Below, piece by piece: positions 45,701 through 54,800 of a DNA stretch of 64,000 nt. The DNA comes from Fuscovulum sp. GTDB taxonomy: Bacteria > Pseudomonadota > Alphaproteobacteria > Rhodobacterales > Rhodobacteraceae. Position 1 is the stretch's first letter, and every line of letters starts with the position of its first letter. Location: contig CP136571.1 of assembly GCA_035192965.1 (NCBI GenBank), positions 2,810,501-2,874,500 of the forward strand, in the 5' to 3' direction. Under the pieces are notes generated by a model. That model was not told where the DNA came from, ran no database searches, and saw nothing but the letters and a program-made list of their open reading frames with translations. Both the position numbers and the translations under genes were made by a program.

Positions 45701-46878
45701 GTATGCGTCTCGTTCGAATCCGCGTTGCCGATGCGAAAGCCGGTAAGGGTGCCGTTGTTGCCCGCCGTCCCGCTGATGCTGGAGGTCAGGTCATTCTCAT
45801 TCGAAACCGACTGGACCGAGAAATTCGCCCGCCCTGCCGCTGCCGTCACCGCCGCGGTGGGGCCCAGAACCTCAACATAAGTGGGCGTATAGGTCACCGC
45901 AGCCCCGGTCACCCCGCCAGTGATCACGTCATCCCCGGCACCGCCCTCTAGGCTGTCATTGCCCGAACCGCCATCGATGGTGTCGTTCCCGATACCGCCA
46001 TCCACCGTATCGGCGCCGTAACCGCCCTGGATCGAATCCGCCCCGTCGCCCCCGAAGATGACATCGTTGCCCAGCCCCGCGATGACCGTGTCATTGCCGG
46101 CCCCCGCGCGGATGTAATCGCCATCCCCCGTTGTGCCGCCAAAACCCGTCGCATCCCCCGCATCCACACGGTCGCCATTCGGATCGCCCGTATAGGCCGC
46201 GTTGATCAGGTCGTTGCCAGCCGTCCCGTCGACGATCCCGTCGCCGACAAAGGTGGTGCCGCCCTCAAAGCCAAGACCATAGACACCGACCGGCGTGTTG
46301 ACGTCGAAATCATTCGTGGAATAGCTCGACAAAAGCGCCGGATCGCCCGACCCTTCCAGCAGGGTCTGGGTCACACCATTCGACAGGCCGGTGGTGGCAT
46401 GGCCGGTATAGCCGTTGGTGTAGCCGATGTTCTGGTAGATATACTCGACCGCGAAATCGCCGCCGCCCGTCGCGCTGATGACAACCTGAAAGCTGTTTGT
46501 CCCTGGGCCCTGAAAGGCCGCAACATTCAGCCATGTCACGGTGATCTTGCCCGTCGTCGGATCAAGATCCCAATAGATTTCCCCGCCCTTGTTGATATCC
46601 GCATCGGTCCAGAACGGCGCCAGTGATGGCTGGCCCAGCGCGGTCAGCGCGGTGGGCGTATAGGACGTGACCCCCGACGCAAAGGTGATCAGACCGTTCG
46701 AGCTGATGAACATCGACGTGTAGCTGGTCCCGTTGATGTTCATCCCCCCGGCCCCAAAGACCGAAGTGACGTTCACATTCACGAAGCCATCATCAAGGTT
46801 GCCGGAAACGGTCGAGGTTCTGAAGGATTGCTCCCCATACCCCGCTGCCCCGCCAAGCCCTGTATTCATCGTCGCCAT
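42727..46878 (-). CDS. Large secreted nidogen-like / RTX / C-terminal Hint protein
   Basis: 1383 residues. Order: a nidogen-like domain (about 15-200, with SLAPFWTDADI and GEIYWDLD), RTX nonapeptide arrays (GGxGNDTLx), an unrecognised beta-rich insert around 300-500, further RTX blocks including a 170-residue tandem duplication, and a C-terminal Hint_2 domain that starts at C1192 (CFTPGTLIK) and contains VSPQHRML. No Sec signal is seen; RTX proteins usually leave by type I secretion and fold on calcium outside the cell. The Hint domain may self-process. Starts at 46878 and 46869 compete. No type I exporter genes are in the window. Confidence 0.88.
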   Translation of the reverse strand: MATMNTGLGGAAGYGEQSFRTSTVSGNLDDGFVNVNVTSVFGAGGMNINGTSYTSMFISSNGLITFASGVTSYTPTALTALGQPSLAPFWTDADINKGGEIYWDLDPTTGKITVTWLNVAAFQGPGTNSFQVVISATGGGDFAVEYIYQNIGYTNGYTGHATTGLSNGVTQTLLEGSGDPALLSSYSTNDFDVNTPVGVYGLGFEGGTTFVGDGIVDGTAGNDLINAAYTGDPNGDRVDAGDATGFGGTTGDGDYIRAGAGNDTVIAGLGNDVIFGGDGADSIQGGYGADTVDGGIGNDTIDGGSGNDSLEGGAGDDVITGGVTGAAVTYTPTYVEVLGPTAAVTAAAGRANFSVQSVSNENDLTSSISGTAGNNGTLTGFRIGNADSNETHTHTASSQIAGGRLLFNGMDTNEAATIRIDGVTLNLNTAVANGTVTFNGAGLYGLNGSGQIVRSTGTSLNPTGVGTLTINVPYTSLTVVATGPTISLSPGFFYEYLVNTQPLNVAAEAGGNDTLSGGAGNDVLSGGDGNDSLAGGDDNDQLFGGTGNDTLSGDLGNDTLQGEDGDDTLSGGAGADSLVGGIGNDSLLGDGGADTLAGGDGNDRLFGGADNDSLSGDLGNDTLQGDDGDDTLSGGDGVDSLLGGVGNDVLFGGAGTDALFGGDGSDTLTGGADADVLDGGAGFDVADYSASATGVTINLQTGAASGGDAQGDTLTSIEGVIGSGGNDALTAGASGGTLFGGAGNDTLQGGAGNDALTGGDGSDTLQGGAGNDTLSGGIGSDTAIFTGPVTDYSFDFAPGNVLIVTDSVAGRDGVDRLDGVEFATFNGVTYRVISGDDGANTTLQGPNDGVPSLIIAHDGADWGGGHATSDVVFGGAGNDTLDGGDGNDTLVGEGDDDLLRGDGGNDALFGGAGNDTLQGGAGNDALTGGDGGDTLQGGAGNDTLSGGIGSDTAIFTGPVTDYSFDFAPGNVLIVTDSVAGRDGVDRLDGVEFATFNGVTYRVISGDDGSNTTLQGPNDGVPSLIIAHDGADWGGGHATSDVVFGGAGNDTLDGGDGNDTLVGEGDDDLLRGDGGNDALFGGTGNDTLQGGAGNDRLEGGDGNDLLEGGDGADTQIGGSGDDTIRLTGVGDVVDGGESAGDNDVLDLSNWGWRNTNILYDPGSTQSGTVQFLDTNGAILGSMQFSNFETVIPCFTPGTLIKTRRGEVAVERLRAGDEVLTRDHGYRPLVWTGHRALSAADLIANPQLRPVRIAAGALGQGLPRQDMLVSPQHRMLIEGARAEMLFGEAEVLVAAVHLVGVPGIERVVPPGVTYVHILFDEHEIVCADGAWSESFQPAKRMLAGMGADQAEEIRMLFPELAERDAAFVSARLTLKAHEAQVLLAA
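43598..44669 (-). repeat. 510-bp tandem duplication inside the RTX-Hint gene
   Basis: Sequence starting at 43598 recurs 510 bp later (44108) almost unchanged for the whole unit, and the second copy runs on to about 44669. Only scattered single-base differences are visible over hundreds of bases, including positions outside the RTX motif such as the block encoding VPSLIIAHDGADWGGGH. The unit is exactly 170 codons, so the frame is kept. This indicates a recent in-frame duplication or gene conversion. Confidence 0.9.
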
Positions 46879-47208
46879 CTGAACGCGCCCGCCTTTGCTG
46901 TCCCGCCGCAGGCCCAAAACAGCAACGCGGCACGAAAGGAGAGGGCAGAGCCAATGCGCCCTACCCCTTTGGGATAGTTAATGATAGTTAATTTGGAGGA
47001 AATTGCGGCAACAATCAGCCCGACCGCGATCAGCAACCACCCAGTTGCACAATGGCAGAACGGCCGGGTTGAGGCTTCATGCAGGCCGAAAGGGCCACCT
47101 TCTGCGGTGTAAAGCAGTCAAAGGCATTGCGGTCCGGTCACCCCCAGAAAACCGCCCCCTTCGCGGTCACGTCATGGGCGACGCCTCGCGACAGCGGCTT
47201 CCAAGCCA
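46879..47208. other. 330-bp intergenic region upstream of the RTX-Hint gene
   Basis: Lies between the start of the RTX-Hint gene and the 3' end of the IclR gene (both minus strand). It contains the tandem 10-mer repeat at 46973-46992 and presumably the RTX-Hint promoter. No gene can be supported; short open frames lack ribosome sites or family features. Confidence 0.45.
46973..46992 (-). promoter_or_regulatory. Tandem 10-bp repeat upstream of RTX-Hint gene
   Basis: GATAGTTAAT occurs twice back to back (46973-46982 and 46983-46992). On the minus strand this gives TTAAC repeats one helical turn apart, about 95 bp upstream of the gene start, in a locally AT-rich pocket. It looks like a regulator-binding or promoter element; TTAA-N6-TTAA is one base short of the CtrA consensus spacing. 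Confidence 0.4.
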
Positions 47209-47967
47209 TCACGTCAGCAAATGGCGCAGTTGCGACTGAACTTGCACAAGATGATCCAGAAACCGCTGCGGCAAGGCAGCCGGATCGCCCTGCCCCGGCA
47301 CCCCGACATTGATGGCCGCAACCGTCTTGCCTCTGGCATCCAGCAACGGCACGGCCAAGGATTGCAGGCCGATCTCTACCTCCTGATCGATCACCGCATA
47401 TCCCCGCCCCCGCACCTGCCCTATCTCGGCCATGACGCCTTCCAGCGTGGTAAGGGTTCTATCCGTCCGCGCCGGAAACGGCCCGGCCCCCAGCTGCTGA
47501 CAGGCCGCGGCATCCGGCAAGGCCGCCAGCAACACGCGCCCCATGCTCGTGCAATAGGCAGGCAACCGCGACCCGGGATTAAGCGAGATCGACATAACCT
47601 TCCGCTGCGCCGCACGGGCCACATAGACGATATCAGACCCATCAAGGATCGACACCGAGGTGCTCTCCCCGATCCTGTCGGACAACCGGTCCAGATGGGG
47701 TTGCACGATCTGCGGCAGCGGCAGCGTGGCAAGGCAGGCTGTGCCCAGCCGCAACACCCGCGGCGTCAGCGTAAAGAACTTTCCGTCCCAATCCGCATAG
47801 CCCAGTTGCGCCAGCGTCAGCAGGCAGCGCCGCGCCGTGGCCCGGTCAAGCCCACTCGCCACCGCCACATCGCTGATCGATTGGCGCGGACGGTCGGCGG
47901 AAAAGGTTTCGATCACCGCCAACCCTTTGGCCAAGCCGCCCATGATGTCGCGTTCAGGAATGGTCAT
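47209..47967 (-). CDS. pcaR: IclR-family regulator, PcaR/PcaU/PobR type
   Basis: 252 residues. The N-terminal winged helix-turn-helix is at about 8-65 (SISDVAVASGLDRATARRCL) and the C-terminal IclR effector domain contains SRLPAYCTSMGRVLLAAL. Members of this branch activate beta-ketoadipate genes in response to beta-ketoadipate or cis,cis-muconate. The start at 47967 (MTIPERDIMGGL) is preferred over the upstream frame. It is divergent from pcaIJF with an inverted-repeat operator between. Confidence 0.87.
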   Translation of the reverse strand: MTIPERDIMGGLAKGLAVIETFSADRPRQSISDVAVASGLDRATARRCLLTLAQLGYADWDGKFFTLTPRVLRLGTACLATLPLPQIVQPHLDRLSDRIGESTSVSILDGSDIVYVARAAQRKVMSISLNPGSRLPAYCTSMGRVLLAALPDAAACQQLGAGPFPARTDRTLTTLEGVMAEIGQVRGRGYAVIDQEVEIGLQSLAVPLLDARGKTVAAINVGVPGQGDPAALPQRFLDHLVQVQSQLRHLLT

Positions 47968-47979
47968 GACGTGCCGTTT

Positions 47980-48012
47980 GTGCGATATGTAAACAAAAAT
48001 AGCATAACGAAC
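47980..48012. promoter_or_regulatory. IclR/PcaR operator
   Basis: GTGCGATATG (47980-47989) and CATAACGAAC (48003-48012) form an imperfect inverted repeat (8 of 10 positions) across 13 bp. Each half resembles the GTTCGATAAT element known for PcaU/PcaR sites. It lies in the 131-bp divergent region, close to the regulator start and about 90 bp upstream of pcaI, as expected for activation plus autorepression. Confidence 0.55.
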
Positions 48013-48098
48013 AAAAGCCATGGACGGAAGCCCCCCGCCCGCCTATCCCGAAGGCCAACCCGCACGGCACAGAGTCGTCAGGGACAGGAGGTTTACGG

Positions 48099-48833
48099 AT
48101 GGACAAGACCCTTCCCGACCTTGCCACCGCCGTGGCGGGAATTTCGGATGGCATGACGGTGATGATCGGCGGCTTTGGCGGATCAGGGGCGCCGATCGAA
48201 CTGATCCACGCGCTGATTGACCGCTTTCTCGCCACCGGCCATCCCCGCGACCTGACGGTGGTGAACAACAACGCTGGCAACGGCCATGTCGGCCTTGCGG
48301 CATTGATCGAAGCCGGAATGGTGCGCAAGCTGATCTGTTCCTTTCCCCGCTCGGCCGATCCCGTGGTGTTCACCGAAGCCTTTCTCGCGGGCCGGATCGA
48401 ACTGGAACTGGTCCCCCAGGGCACATTGGCCGAACGCATCCGCGCGGGCGGGGCCGGCATCCCGGCCTTCTACACACCCACCAGCTACGGCACCGATCTG
48501 GCACGCGGCAAACCGGTCGCGGAATTCGACGGTCGGCCCTATGTGCAGGAACGCTGGCTTAAGGCCGATGTCGCGCTGATTAAAGCGCATCTTGGCGATC
48601 AGTTGGGAAACCTGACCTACCGGATGGCAGGGCGCAACTTCAACCCGCTGATGTGCATGGCCGCGGCAACCACCATCGTTCAGGTCACCCGCATCCTTCC
48701 CCCCGGCGGGCTCGACCCCGAAGCAGTGATCACCCCCGGCATCTTTGTGCAGGGCCTCGTGCAGGTGGCCAATCCCGCGCAGGAAGAAACCCTGAACCGC
48801 GCCAAGGCCGTCTATCCAGAGGTATCGGCATGA
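48099..48833 (+). CDS. pcaI: 3-oxoadipate CoA-transferase subunit A
   Basis: 244 residues, family I CoA-transferase alpha subunit with the CoA-binding GGFGGSGAP near residues 24-32. It moves CoA from succinyl-CoA to beta-ketoadipate together with PcaJ. A CAGGAGG ribosome site precedes the ATG. The stop overlaps the ATG of pcaJ. The IclR neighbour and the thiolase downstream identify the lower beta-ketoadipate pathway; acetoacetate transferase is the main alternative for the sequence alone. Confidence 0.88.
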   Translation: MDKTLPDLATAVAGISDGMTVMIGGFGGSGAPIELIHALIDRFLATGHPRDLTVVNNNAGNGHVGLAALIEAGMVRKLICSFPRSADPVVFTEAFLAGRIELELVPQGTLAERIRAGGAGIPAFYTPTSYGTDLARGKPVAEFDGRPYVQERWLKADVALIKAHLGDQLGNLTYRMAGRNFNPLMCMAAATTIVQVTRILPPGGLDPEAVITPGIFVQGLVQVANPAQEETLNRAKAVYPEVSA

Positions 48834-49501
48834 CCACGAAACTCTCTCCCACCCAGATGGCCTGGCGCGCGGCGCAAGACATTGCCGACGGGGCCTATGT
48901 CAACCTTGGCATCGGCTTTCCAGAAATGGTCGCAAAGTTCCAACCGCCCGGGCGCGAGGCGATCTTTCACACCGAAAACGGCATCCTCGGCTTTGGCGAG
49001 GCGCCCCCGCCGGGACAAGAAGACTGGGATCTGATCAACGCAGGGAAAAAGGCCGTCACGCTGAAACCCGGCACCGCCTTCTTCCACCATGCCGACAGCT
49101 TTGCCATGGTGCGCGGCGGGCATCTGGATGTGGCGATCCTTGGCGCCTACGAGGTCGCGCAGTCCGGCGATCTGGCGAACTGGTCCACCGGGCCAAAGGG
49201 TGTGCCTGCCGTCGGCGGCGCAATGGACCTGGTCCATGGGGCAAAGCGCGTGGCGGTCATCACCGACCATGTCACAAAGGACGGCAAGCCCAAACTTCTG
49301 AAAGCCTGCACCCTGCCGCTGACCGGGGTGGCCTGCGTCACCCGCGTCTATTCCAGCCTCGCGGTGATCGACATCGAAGCCGGCCGCTTCGTCCTGCGGG
49401 AAAAGCTGCCCAGCTTGTCGCTGGATGAATTGCAATCGCTGACCGGGGCAGACCTGCTGATCCCCGGTCCCGTCGCCGATCTGATCGTACCGGAGCTGTA
49501 A
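48830..49501 (+). CDS. pcaJ: 3-oxoadipate CoA-transferase subunit B
   Basis: 223 residues, beta subunit. The catalytic Glu lies in the TENGILGFGEAP motif near residue 46, where the enzyme-CoA thioester forms. The start at 48830 overlaps the stop of pcaI (ATGA), giving equal synthesis of both subunits. pcaF follows after 3 bp. Confidence 0.88.
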   Translation: MTTKLSPTQMAWRAAQDIADGAYVNLGIGFPEMVAKFQPPGREAIFHTENGILGFGEAPPPGQEDWDLINAGKKAVTLKPGTAFFHHADSFAMVRGGHLDVAILGAYEVAQSGDLANWSTGPKGVPAVGGAMDLVHGAKRVAVITDHVTKDGKPKLLKACTLPLTGVACVTRVYSSLAVIDIEAGRFVLREKLPSLSLDELQSLTGADLLIPGPVADLIVPEL

Positions 49502-49504
49502 GCC

Positions 49505-50704
49505 ATGACCCCCGTCTACATCTGCGATTACATCCGCACCCCGATTGGGCGCTTTGGCGGGGCCTTGTCCCCGGTGCGGGCCGATGATCTGGCGGCGGTG
49601 CCGCTCCGGGCATTGATGGCGCGCCATTCCGGTTTGGACTGGGCCGCCTTGGCCGATGTCGTCTTTGGCTGCGCCAATCAGGCAGGCGAAGACAACCGCA
49701 ACGTCGCCCGCATGGCCGTGCTGTTGGCTGGTCTACCGGTCGAGGTGCCGGGCACCACGATCAACCGCCTCTGCGGATCGGGCATGGATGCGGTACTGGT
49801 CGCCGCGCGCCAGATTGCCGCCGGCGAGGCCGACTTGATGATCGCTGGCGGGGTGGAATCGATGTCCCGCGCTCCGTTTGTCATGCCCAAGGCCGACAGC
49901 GCCTTTTCCCGCCATGCAGAAATCCATGACACCACCATCGGCTGGCGCTTCATCAACAAGGCAATGCAGGCGGCCTATGGCACGGATTCCATGCCCCAGA
50001 CCGGCCAGAACGTCGCCGATGACTATGGCATCAGCCGCGAAGCACAGGATCTGATGGCGCTCTCCTCGCAGGCCAAGGCCGCTGCGGCGCAGGCCAACGG
50101 GAGGCTGGCGCAGGAAATCACCCCCGTCACCATCCCCCAGAAAAAGGGCGATGCACTGGTCATCGACCGCGACGAACATCCCCGCACCACCACGATTGAG
50201 GCACTGGCCAAGCTCAAACCGCTTTTCCCAAACGGATCGGTCACCGCAGGCAACGCCTCCGGCGTCAATGATGGCGCGGCGGCCTTGATCCTCACCTCTG
50301 AGGCAGGGGCAAAGCGCCATGGCCTGACCCCCATCGCACGGGTTCTGGGCGGCGCAACGGCAGGGGTTCCGCCGCGCATCATGGGCATTGGCCCGGCGCC
50401 AGCCAGCCAGAAACTGCTGGCGCGCCTCGGCCTGCACCAATCCGATTTCGATGTGATCGAGTTGAACGAGGCCTTCGCCGCCCAAGGCATCGCCACCCTG
50501 CGCCAGTTGGGCATCGCCGACGATGACCCGCGCGTGAACCGCAATGGCGGGGCCATTGCGCTCGGCCATCCGCTCGGCATGTCGGGCGCGCGCATCACGG
50601 GCACAGCCGCGCTGGAACTTGCCGCGATCGGCGGGCGGCGATCACTTTCGACAATGTGCATCGGCGTGGGTCAGGGCATCGCCATCGCGTTGGAACGGGT
50701 CTGA
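49505..50704 (+). CDS. pcaF: 3-oxoadipyl-CoA thiolase
   Basis: 399 residues. Thiolase residues are C90 in INRLCGSGMDA, the His in GGAIALGHPLG and the second Cys in STMCIGVGQG. It splits 3-oxoadipyl-CoA into succinyl-CoA and acetyl-CoA, the last step of protocatechuate and catechol degradation. Its position directly after pcaIJ favours PcaF over a general acetyl-CoA acetyltransferase. The upstream ring-cleavage genes pcaGHBCD are not in the window. Confidence 0.9.
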   Translation: MTPVYICDYIRTPIGRFGGALSPVRADDLAAVPLRALMARHSGLDWAALADVVFGCANQAGEDNRNVARMAVLLAGLPVEVPGTTINRLCGSGMDAVLVAARQIAAGEADLMIAGGVESMSRAPFVMPKADSAFSRHAEIHDTTIGWRFINKAMQAAYGTDSMPQTGQNVADDYGISREAQDLMALSSQAKAAAAQANGRLAQEITPVTIPQKKGDALVIDRDEHPRTTTIEALAKLKPLFPNGSVTAGNASGVNDGAAALILTSEAGAKRHGLTPIARVLGGATAGVPPRIMGIGPAPASQKLLARLGLHQSDFDVIELNEAFAAQGIATLRQLGIADDDPRVNRNGGAIALGHPLGMSGARITGTAALELAAIGGRRSLSTMCIGVGQGIAIALERV

Positions 50705-51855
50705 TCACCCTGCCCCGCCGCCGCGGATAATCCGCAAAGTTGGCCTGCGCCGATCCGGCGATCACCTTCGCTGAAGCGGCTCGTCGTCCGGGACAATACC
50801 GCCGCGCGCAGGGCATTGACCTTGTCCGTGACCAAAGGTTGACAGCCGTTGCAAGCGGCCCCCTCAGGCTCGCCCGTTATCGGAAGCCCAAGCCACAGTC
50901 CCACATGCAAGGTGCAGGGTCGTCTAAGGTACCTCTTCCCACGGCGCCAAAGGAAGGCGCAGGTCATAATGCTCCCCTTGCCGAAGGGTAGAGGAAACTT
51001 AATCTTAATTAAAATTTGGGTGTCAACGTTGTGAACCCCTCAGTTCCACGAAAGTAATCTAAAAACTTCCCAACGACCAAGCCACAAATATTCATAGTTT
51101 AAATAGATATGATTAACAGCCAAACGATGCCCCTAACCCGCTCCCATATCGCCCAGACATGCATGAATTCAGCCCAGCCTCACAGGTGCAGTTGCATTGT
51201 GGACAGATCAAAGTCAACGCATCGGCAAGAGATTCTTCACCACGATTTGCCAATCAAAATTGCAGGCAACCTAATAGTGCTTCAGGCCGATTTTCCTGGT
51301 TCCCAGCATAGAAGCAATGACAAAAAGTCCTGCTTGCTGCCGTACTCTTCACGTGCTGTCACGGTCTCCTGAGGACTGACACACAACGGCAAACTTCGAC
51401 ACCACACACAGCAAGATCAGGGATCATACCGCTCAAACGGCCCGAAAACCGCCCGATCCGGCCCAGATGCGTGCTGAGCGATCCACCACAACCACCTTCC
51501 GGCTCGTCGCCACGTGCTCGGAGACGTTGGTAAGCGGGCAATCCCATCTTGCTCCCGTCAACGAAAGCAAGATTACTCATCGCAATCAAGACCCCAAAGT
51601 CACGCTCGAAATAATAGTGAGAGGGGAAATTATCAGCCCCTCCCTCGACTGTAGATTTCCAATTGAAATCAACTAGACATCACAATCCAAAATTGAAAAA
51701 CGTCACCCAGACAGCTCGTTAATCATTTTCAAAACTATACGAAATTTCCAGTCCGCCATTGCTTGACAGAACGTTACACCCGCGGCAATCAACAGCCGGT
51801 AACCGTTTAGTCCTGCCGCTCGCGGGATTAACTAGTTTTAATAAGTGGGGAAGTC
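50705..51855. other. Gene-poor, AT-richer 1.15-kb region before the second RTX gene
   Basis: No supportable gene. From about 51000 the base composition drops clearly below that of the neighbours (runs such as TTAATTAAAATTT and TTTAAATAGATATG). Short frames of 60-90 codons exist on both strands but lack family features. A TTGACA hexamer at 51763-51768 may be part of the RTX promoter, though no good -10 follows at 17 bp. A GGGGA ribosome site lies just before 51856. The stretch may be a large regulatory region or eroded foreign DNA. Confidence 0.5.
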
Positions 51856-54800
51856 ATGACTTTGATCGTGGGTACTGCCGGAAATGATTCTCTGAGGGGG
51901 GATACCCCCGTAATGGGGATGGGGATGGGGCTACCCTTTGCCCAAGACGACACGATACGGGGTCTCGATGGCAACGACACGCTGGATGGCCTCAACGCCA
52001 ATGACAGCCTCGATGGTGGCGCTGGCGATGACAGCCTGATCGGTGGCTGGGGAAACGACAGCCTTGACGGCGGCACGGGCAATGACACGCTGGATGGCGG
52101 CGAGGGCAATGACACGCTGGATGGCGGTGAAGGCAGCAACGAATTGACCGGTGGTGCAGGTGCTGACGTCTTTTCCATCAGCCCCGGTGGCCAGAACACA
52201 ATCCTGGACTTCACCCCAGCCCAAGGGGACAGGATAAACCTCTCGCATCTGGGCTTCCTCGATCTGGCGACGGTGCTGGCAAACACCACCTATAACAACG
52301 GAAATGCCGAAATCAGCCTGACGATCGGGGGGGTGCTGACGGTCATCCGGCTTAACAACTTCGATCCGTCAAATCTGACGGCGGCGAATTTCGTCTTTGC
52401 ACCGAACCCCAACCAGCTGACCACCGGCGGTGATGCGACGGCAGACAGTCTGACGGGCGGTGTGGGCAATGACACGATCCGCGGTCTGGGCGGCCCCGAT
52501 ACGCTGGATGGCGGCGCGGGAAATGACACATTGGACGGCGGCGCGGGCGATGACAGCCTGATCGGCGGCGAGGGCAATGACACGCTGGATGGCGGTGCAG
52601 GCTTCAACACTCTGACCGGCGGCGCAGGTGCCGACACCTATGTCCTAAGCCGGGGCGCCCTTGCCGCGATCAACGATTTCTCGGCCGCTGATGGCGACAG
52701 GATCGATCTGTCGAGTATGGGGTTTTCCGACGTCGAGACCTTCAGACTTCTTGCGCGGACGATTAACGGTCGAACCTTGATGAATATTTGGCTCAACGGT
52801 GAGTTGACGGGACTGAATGTCAACGGAACCGTGTCAGATCTTGAGCCGCATTTGCTGCTCAGCACGGTCGCGACCGATGATCTGATCACAGGCACCTCCA
52901 ACGATCCGGAAACGCTCTTTGGCGGTTTGGGCAATGACACGCTGCAAGCGAAAGGTGGCTTTGACTTACTCTTCGGTGAAGGTGGCGATGACCTGCTCAC
53001 TGTGTTAGGCGGATCGGCCGCTGCATATGGCGGTGCCGGAAATGACACGCTGATTGGCCATGACAGTGCTGATCGAATGCAAGGCGACGCAGGAAACAAC
53101 AGCGTGTCTGGGGGGGGCGGCAACGACACCCTGGTCGGTGGTGATGGCGATGACACCGTCAACGGCGATGATGGCAACGACTGGCTGAATGGCTTTACCG
53201 GCAATGACAGCCTTTACGGGGGGGCGGGCGCTGACACGCTCTTTGGCGGCGATGGCGAAGACAGCCTTGACGGCGGCGCGGACAACGACAGCTTACTTGG
53301 TCGTGCAGGCAATGACACGCTGCAAGGCATGGGTGGCGACGATACCCTGAACGGCGATGCCGACAATGACAGCCTCGACGGCGGCGCAGGCAATGACAGC
53401 CTGATTGGCGGCGTGGGCAGCGACACCCTGCAAGGCATTGGTGGCGACGATACACTGAACGGCGATGCCGACAATGACAGCCTCGACGGCGGCGCAGGCA
53501 ATGACAGCCTGATCGGCGGCGATGGCAATGACACGCTGAATGGTGGCGCCGACACGAACATCCTGACGGGCGGCGCGGGTGCGGATGTCTTTGCCATAAC
53601 CACCGGTGGCGAGAATACGATCACGGATTTCTCGGCGCTCGATGGTGACAAGATCGACCTGTCGGCGCTGGGTATCACCAATCTGGCGGCGGTGTTGGCA
53701 AACACCACCTACACTCCGGGCGTCGCCGACGGCCCCAACATCACCACCATCACCCTGACAATCGGTGGCGTGCCCTTCGTCATCCGACTTCACAATTTCC
53801 CGCCGGAACGTCTGACCTCGGACAATTTCATCTTTGCGCCGGCATCTGATCAAGTGGTCACCGGCAACGATGCGACGGCAGACAGTCTGACCGGCGATAT
53901 CGGCAATGACACGCTGGTCGGTCTGGGTGGCAATGATACGCTGGATGGCGGCGCAGGAAATGACAGTCTGGACGGCGGGTCAGGCGATGACAGCCTGATC
54001 GGCGGCGCAGGCGATGACTTGCTCAAAGGCGGTGCCGGACGGGACTACCTTCAGGGTGGCGCGGGGAATGACCGGTTCTATGTGGACCACGCCGATGATC
54101 TTGTGATCGAAGCCGCAAATGAAGGCACCAAAGACCGCGTGTTTGCATCGACCAGCTACACGCTGCGCGCAGGTGTTCACGTCGAAGAACTCAGCACAAC
54201 CTTCAACTCCGGGGTCAACCGGATAGACCTGACCGGCAACGAGCTTGCGCAGGCCATCATCGGCAATGCGGGCGCAAACGCTCTGAACGGCATGGCGGGT
54301 GATGATACCCTGAACGGGCTTGATGGGCACGACAGTCTCGACGGCGGAACCGGTTCCGACACGCTCTTCGGTGGGGCGGGAGATGACGAGTTGATCGGTG
54401 GTGCCGGTTCTGATCGGATGCTCGGCGGCACGGGCAATGACACCTATCACGTTGACGAATTGACGGACCGGGTCATCGAGCGCGCCGATGAAGGGACGTT
54501 GGATAAGGTGCTTGTGGCCGGGTTGGCCAGTTTTGCCTTGCTTGCGTCGCAGTCCATCGAGTCGCTCGCCGCATTTGATCAAGACGACACGGCGGCGATG
54601 AATTTGACCGGCAACGAGCTTGGTCAGTCCATCACCGGCAATGCCGGCGTGAACGTCCTGCGCGGTCTTGACGGGGACGACAGCCTTTATGGCCTTGGCG
54701 GTGACGACTCGCTGTTCGGAGGAGACGGGGCCGACCACCTCGATGGTGGCGCCGGTTCGGACCGGCTGACCGGTGGGACGGGCAATGACACTTACATCGT

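Noticed and set aside
43598..46100. Regularly spaced repeats that could be taken for a CRISPR array
   Set aside because: The periodicity is 27 bp multiples of coding RTX nonapeptides within an open frame, with no unique spacers and no cas genes.
46973..46992. CtrA binding site
   Set aside because: Spacing between TTAA boxes is 6 instead of the consensus 7, so it was listed only as an unexplained tandem repeat.
51359..51589. A 76-codon minus-strand frame in the AT-rich gap, considered as a transposase remnant
   Set aside because: No transposase motif, terminal inverted repeat or target duplication could be identified.
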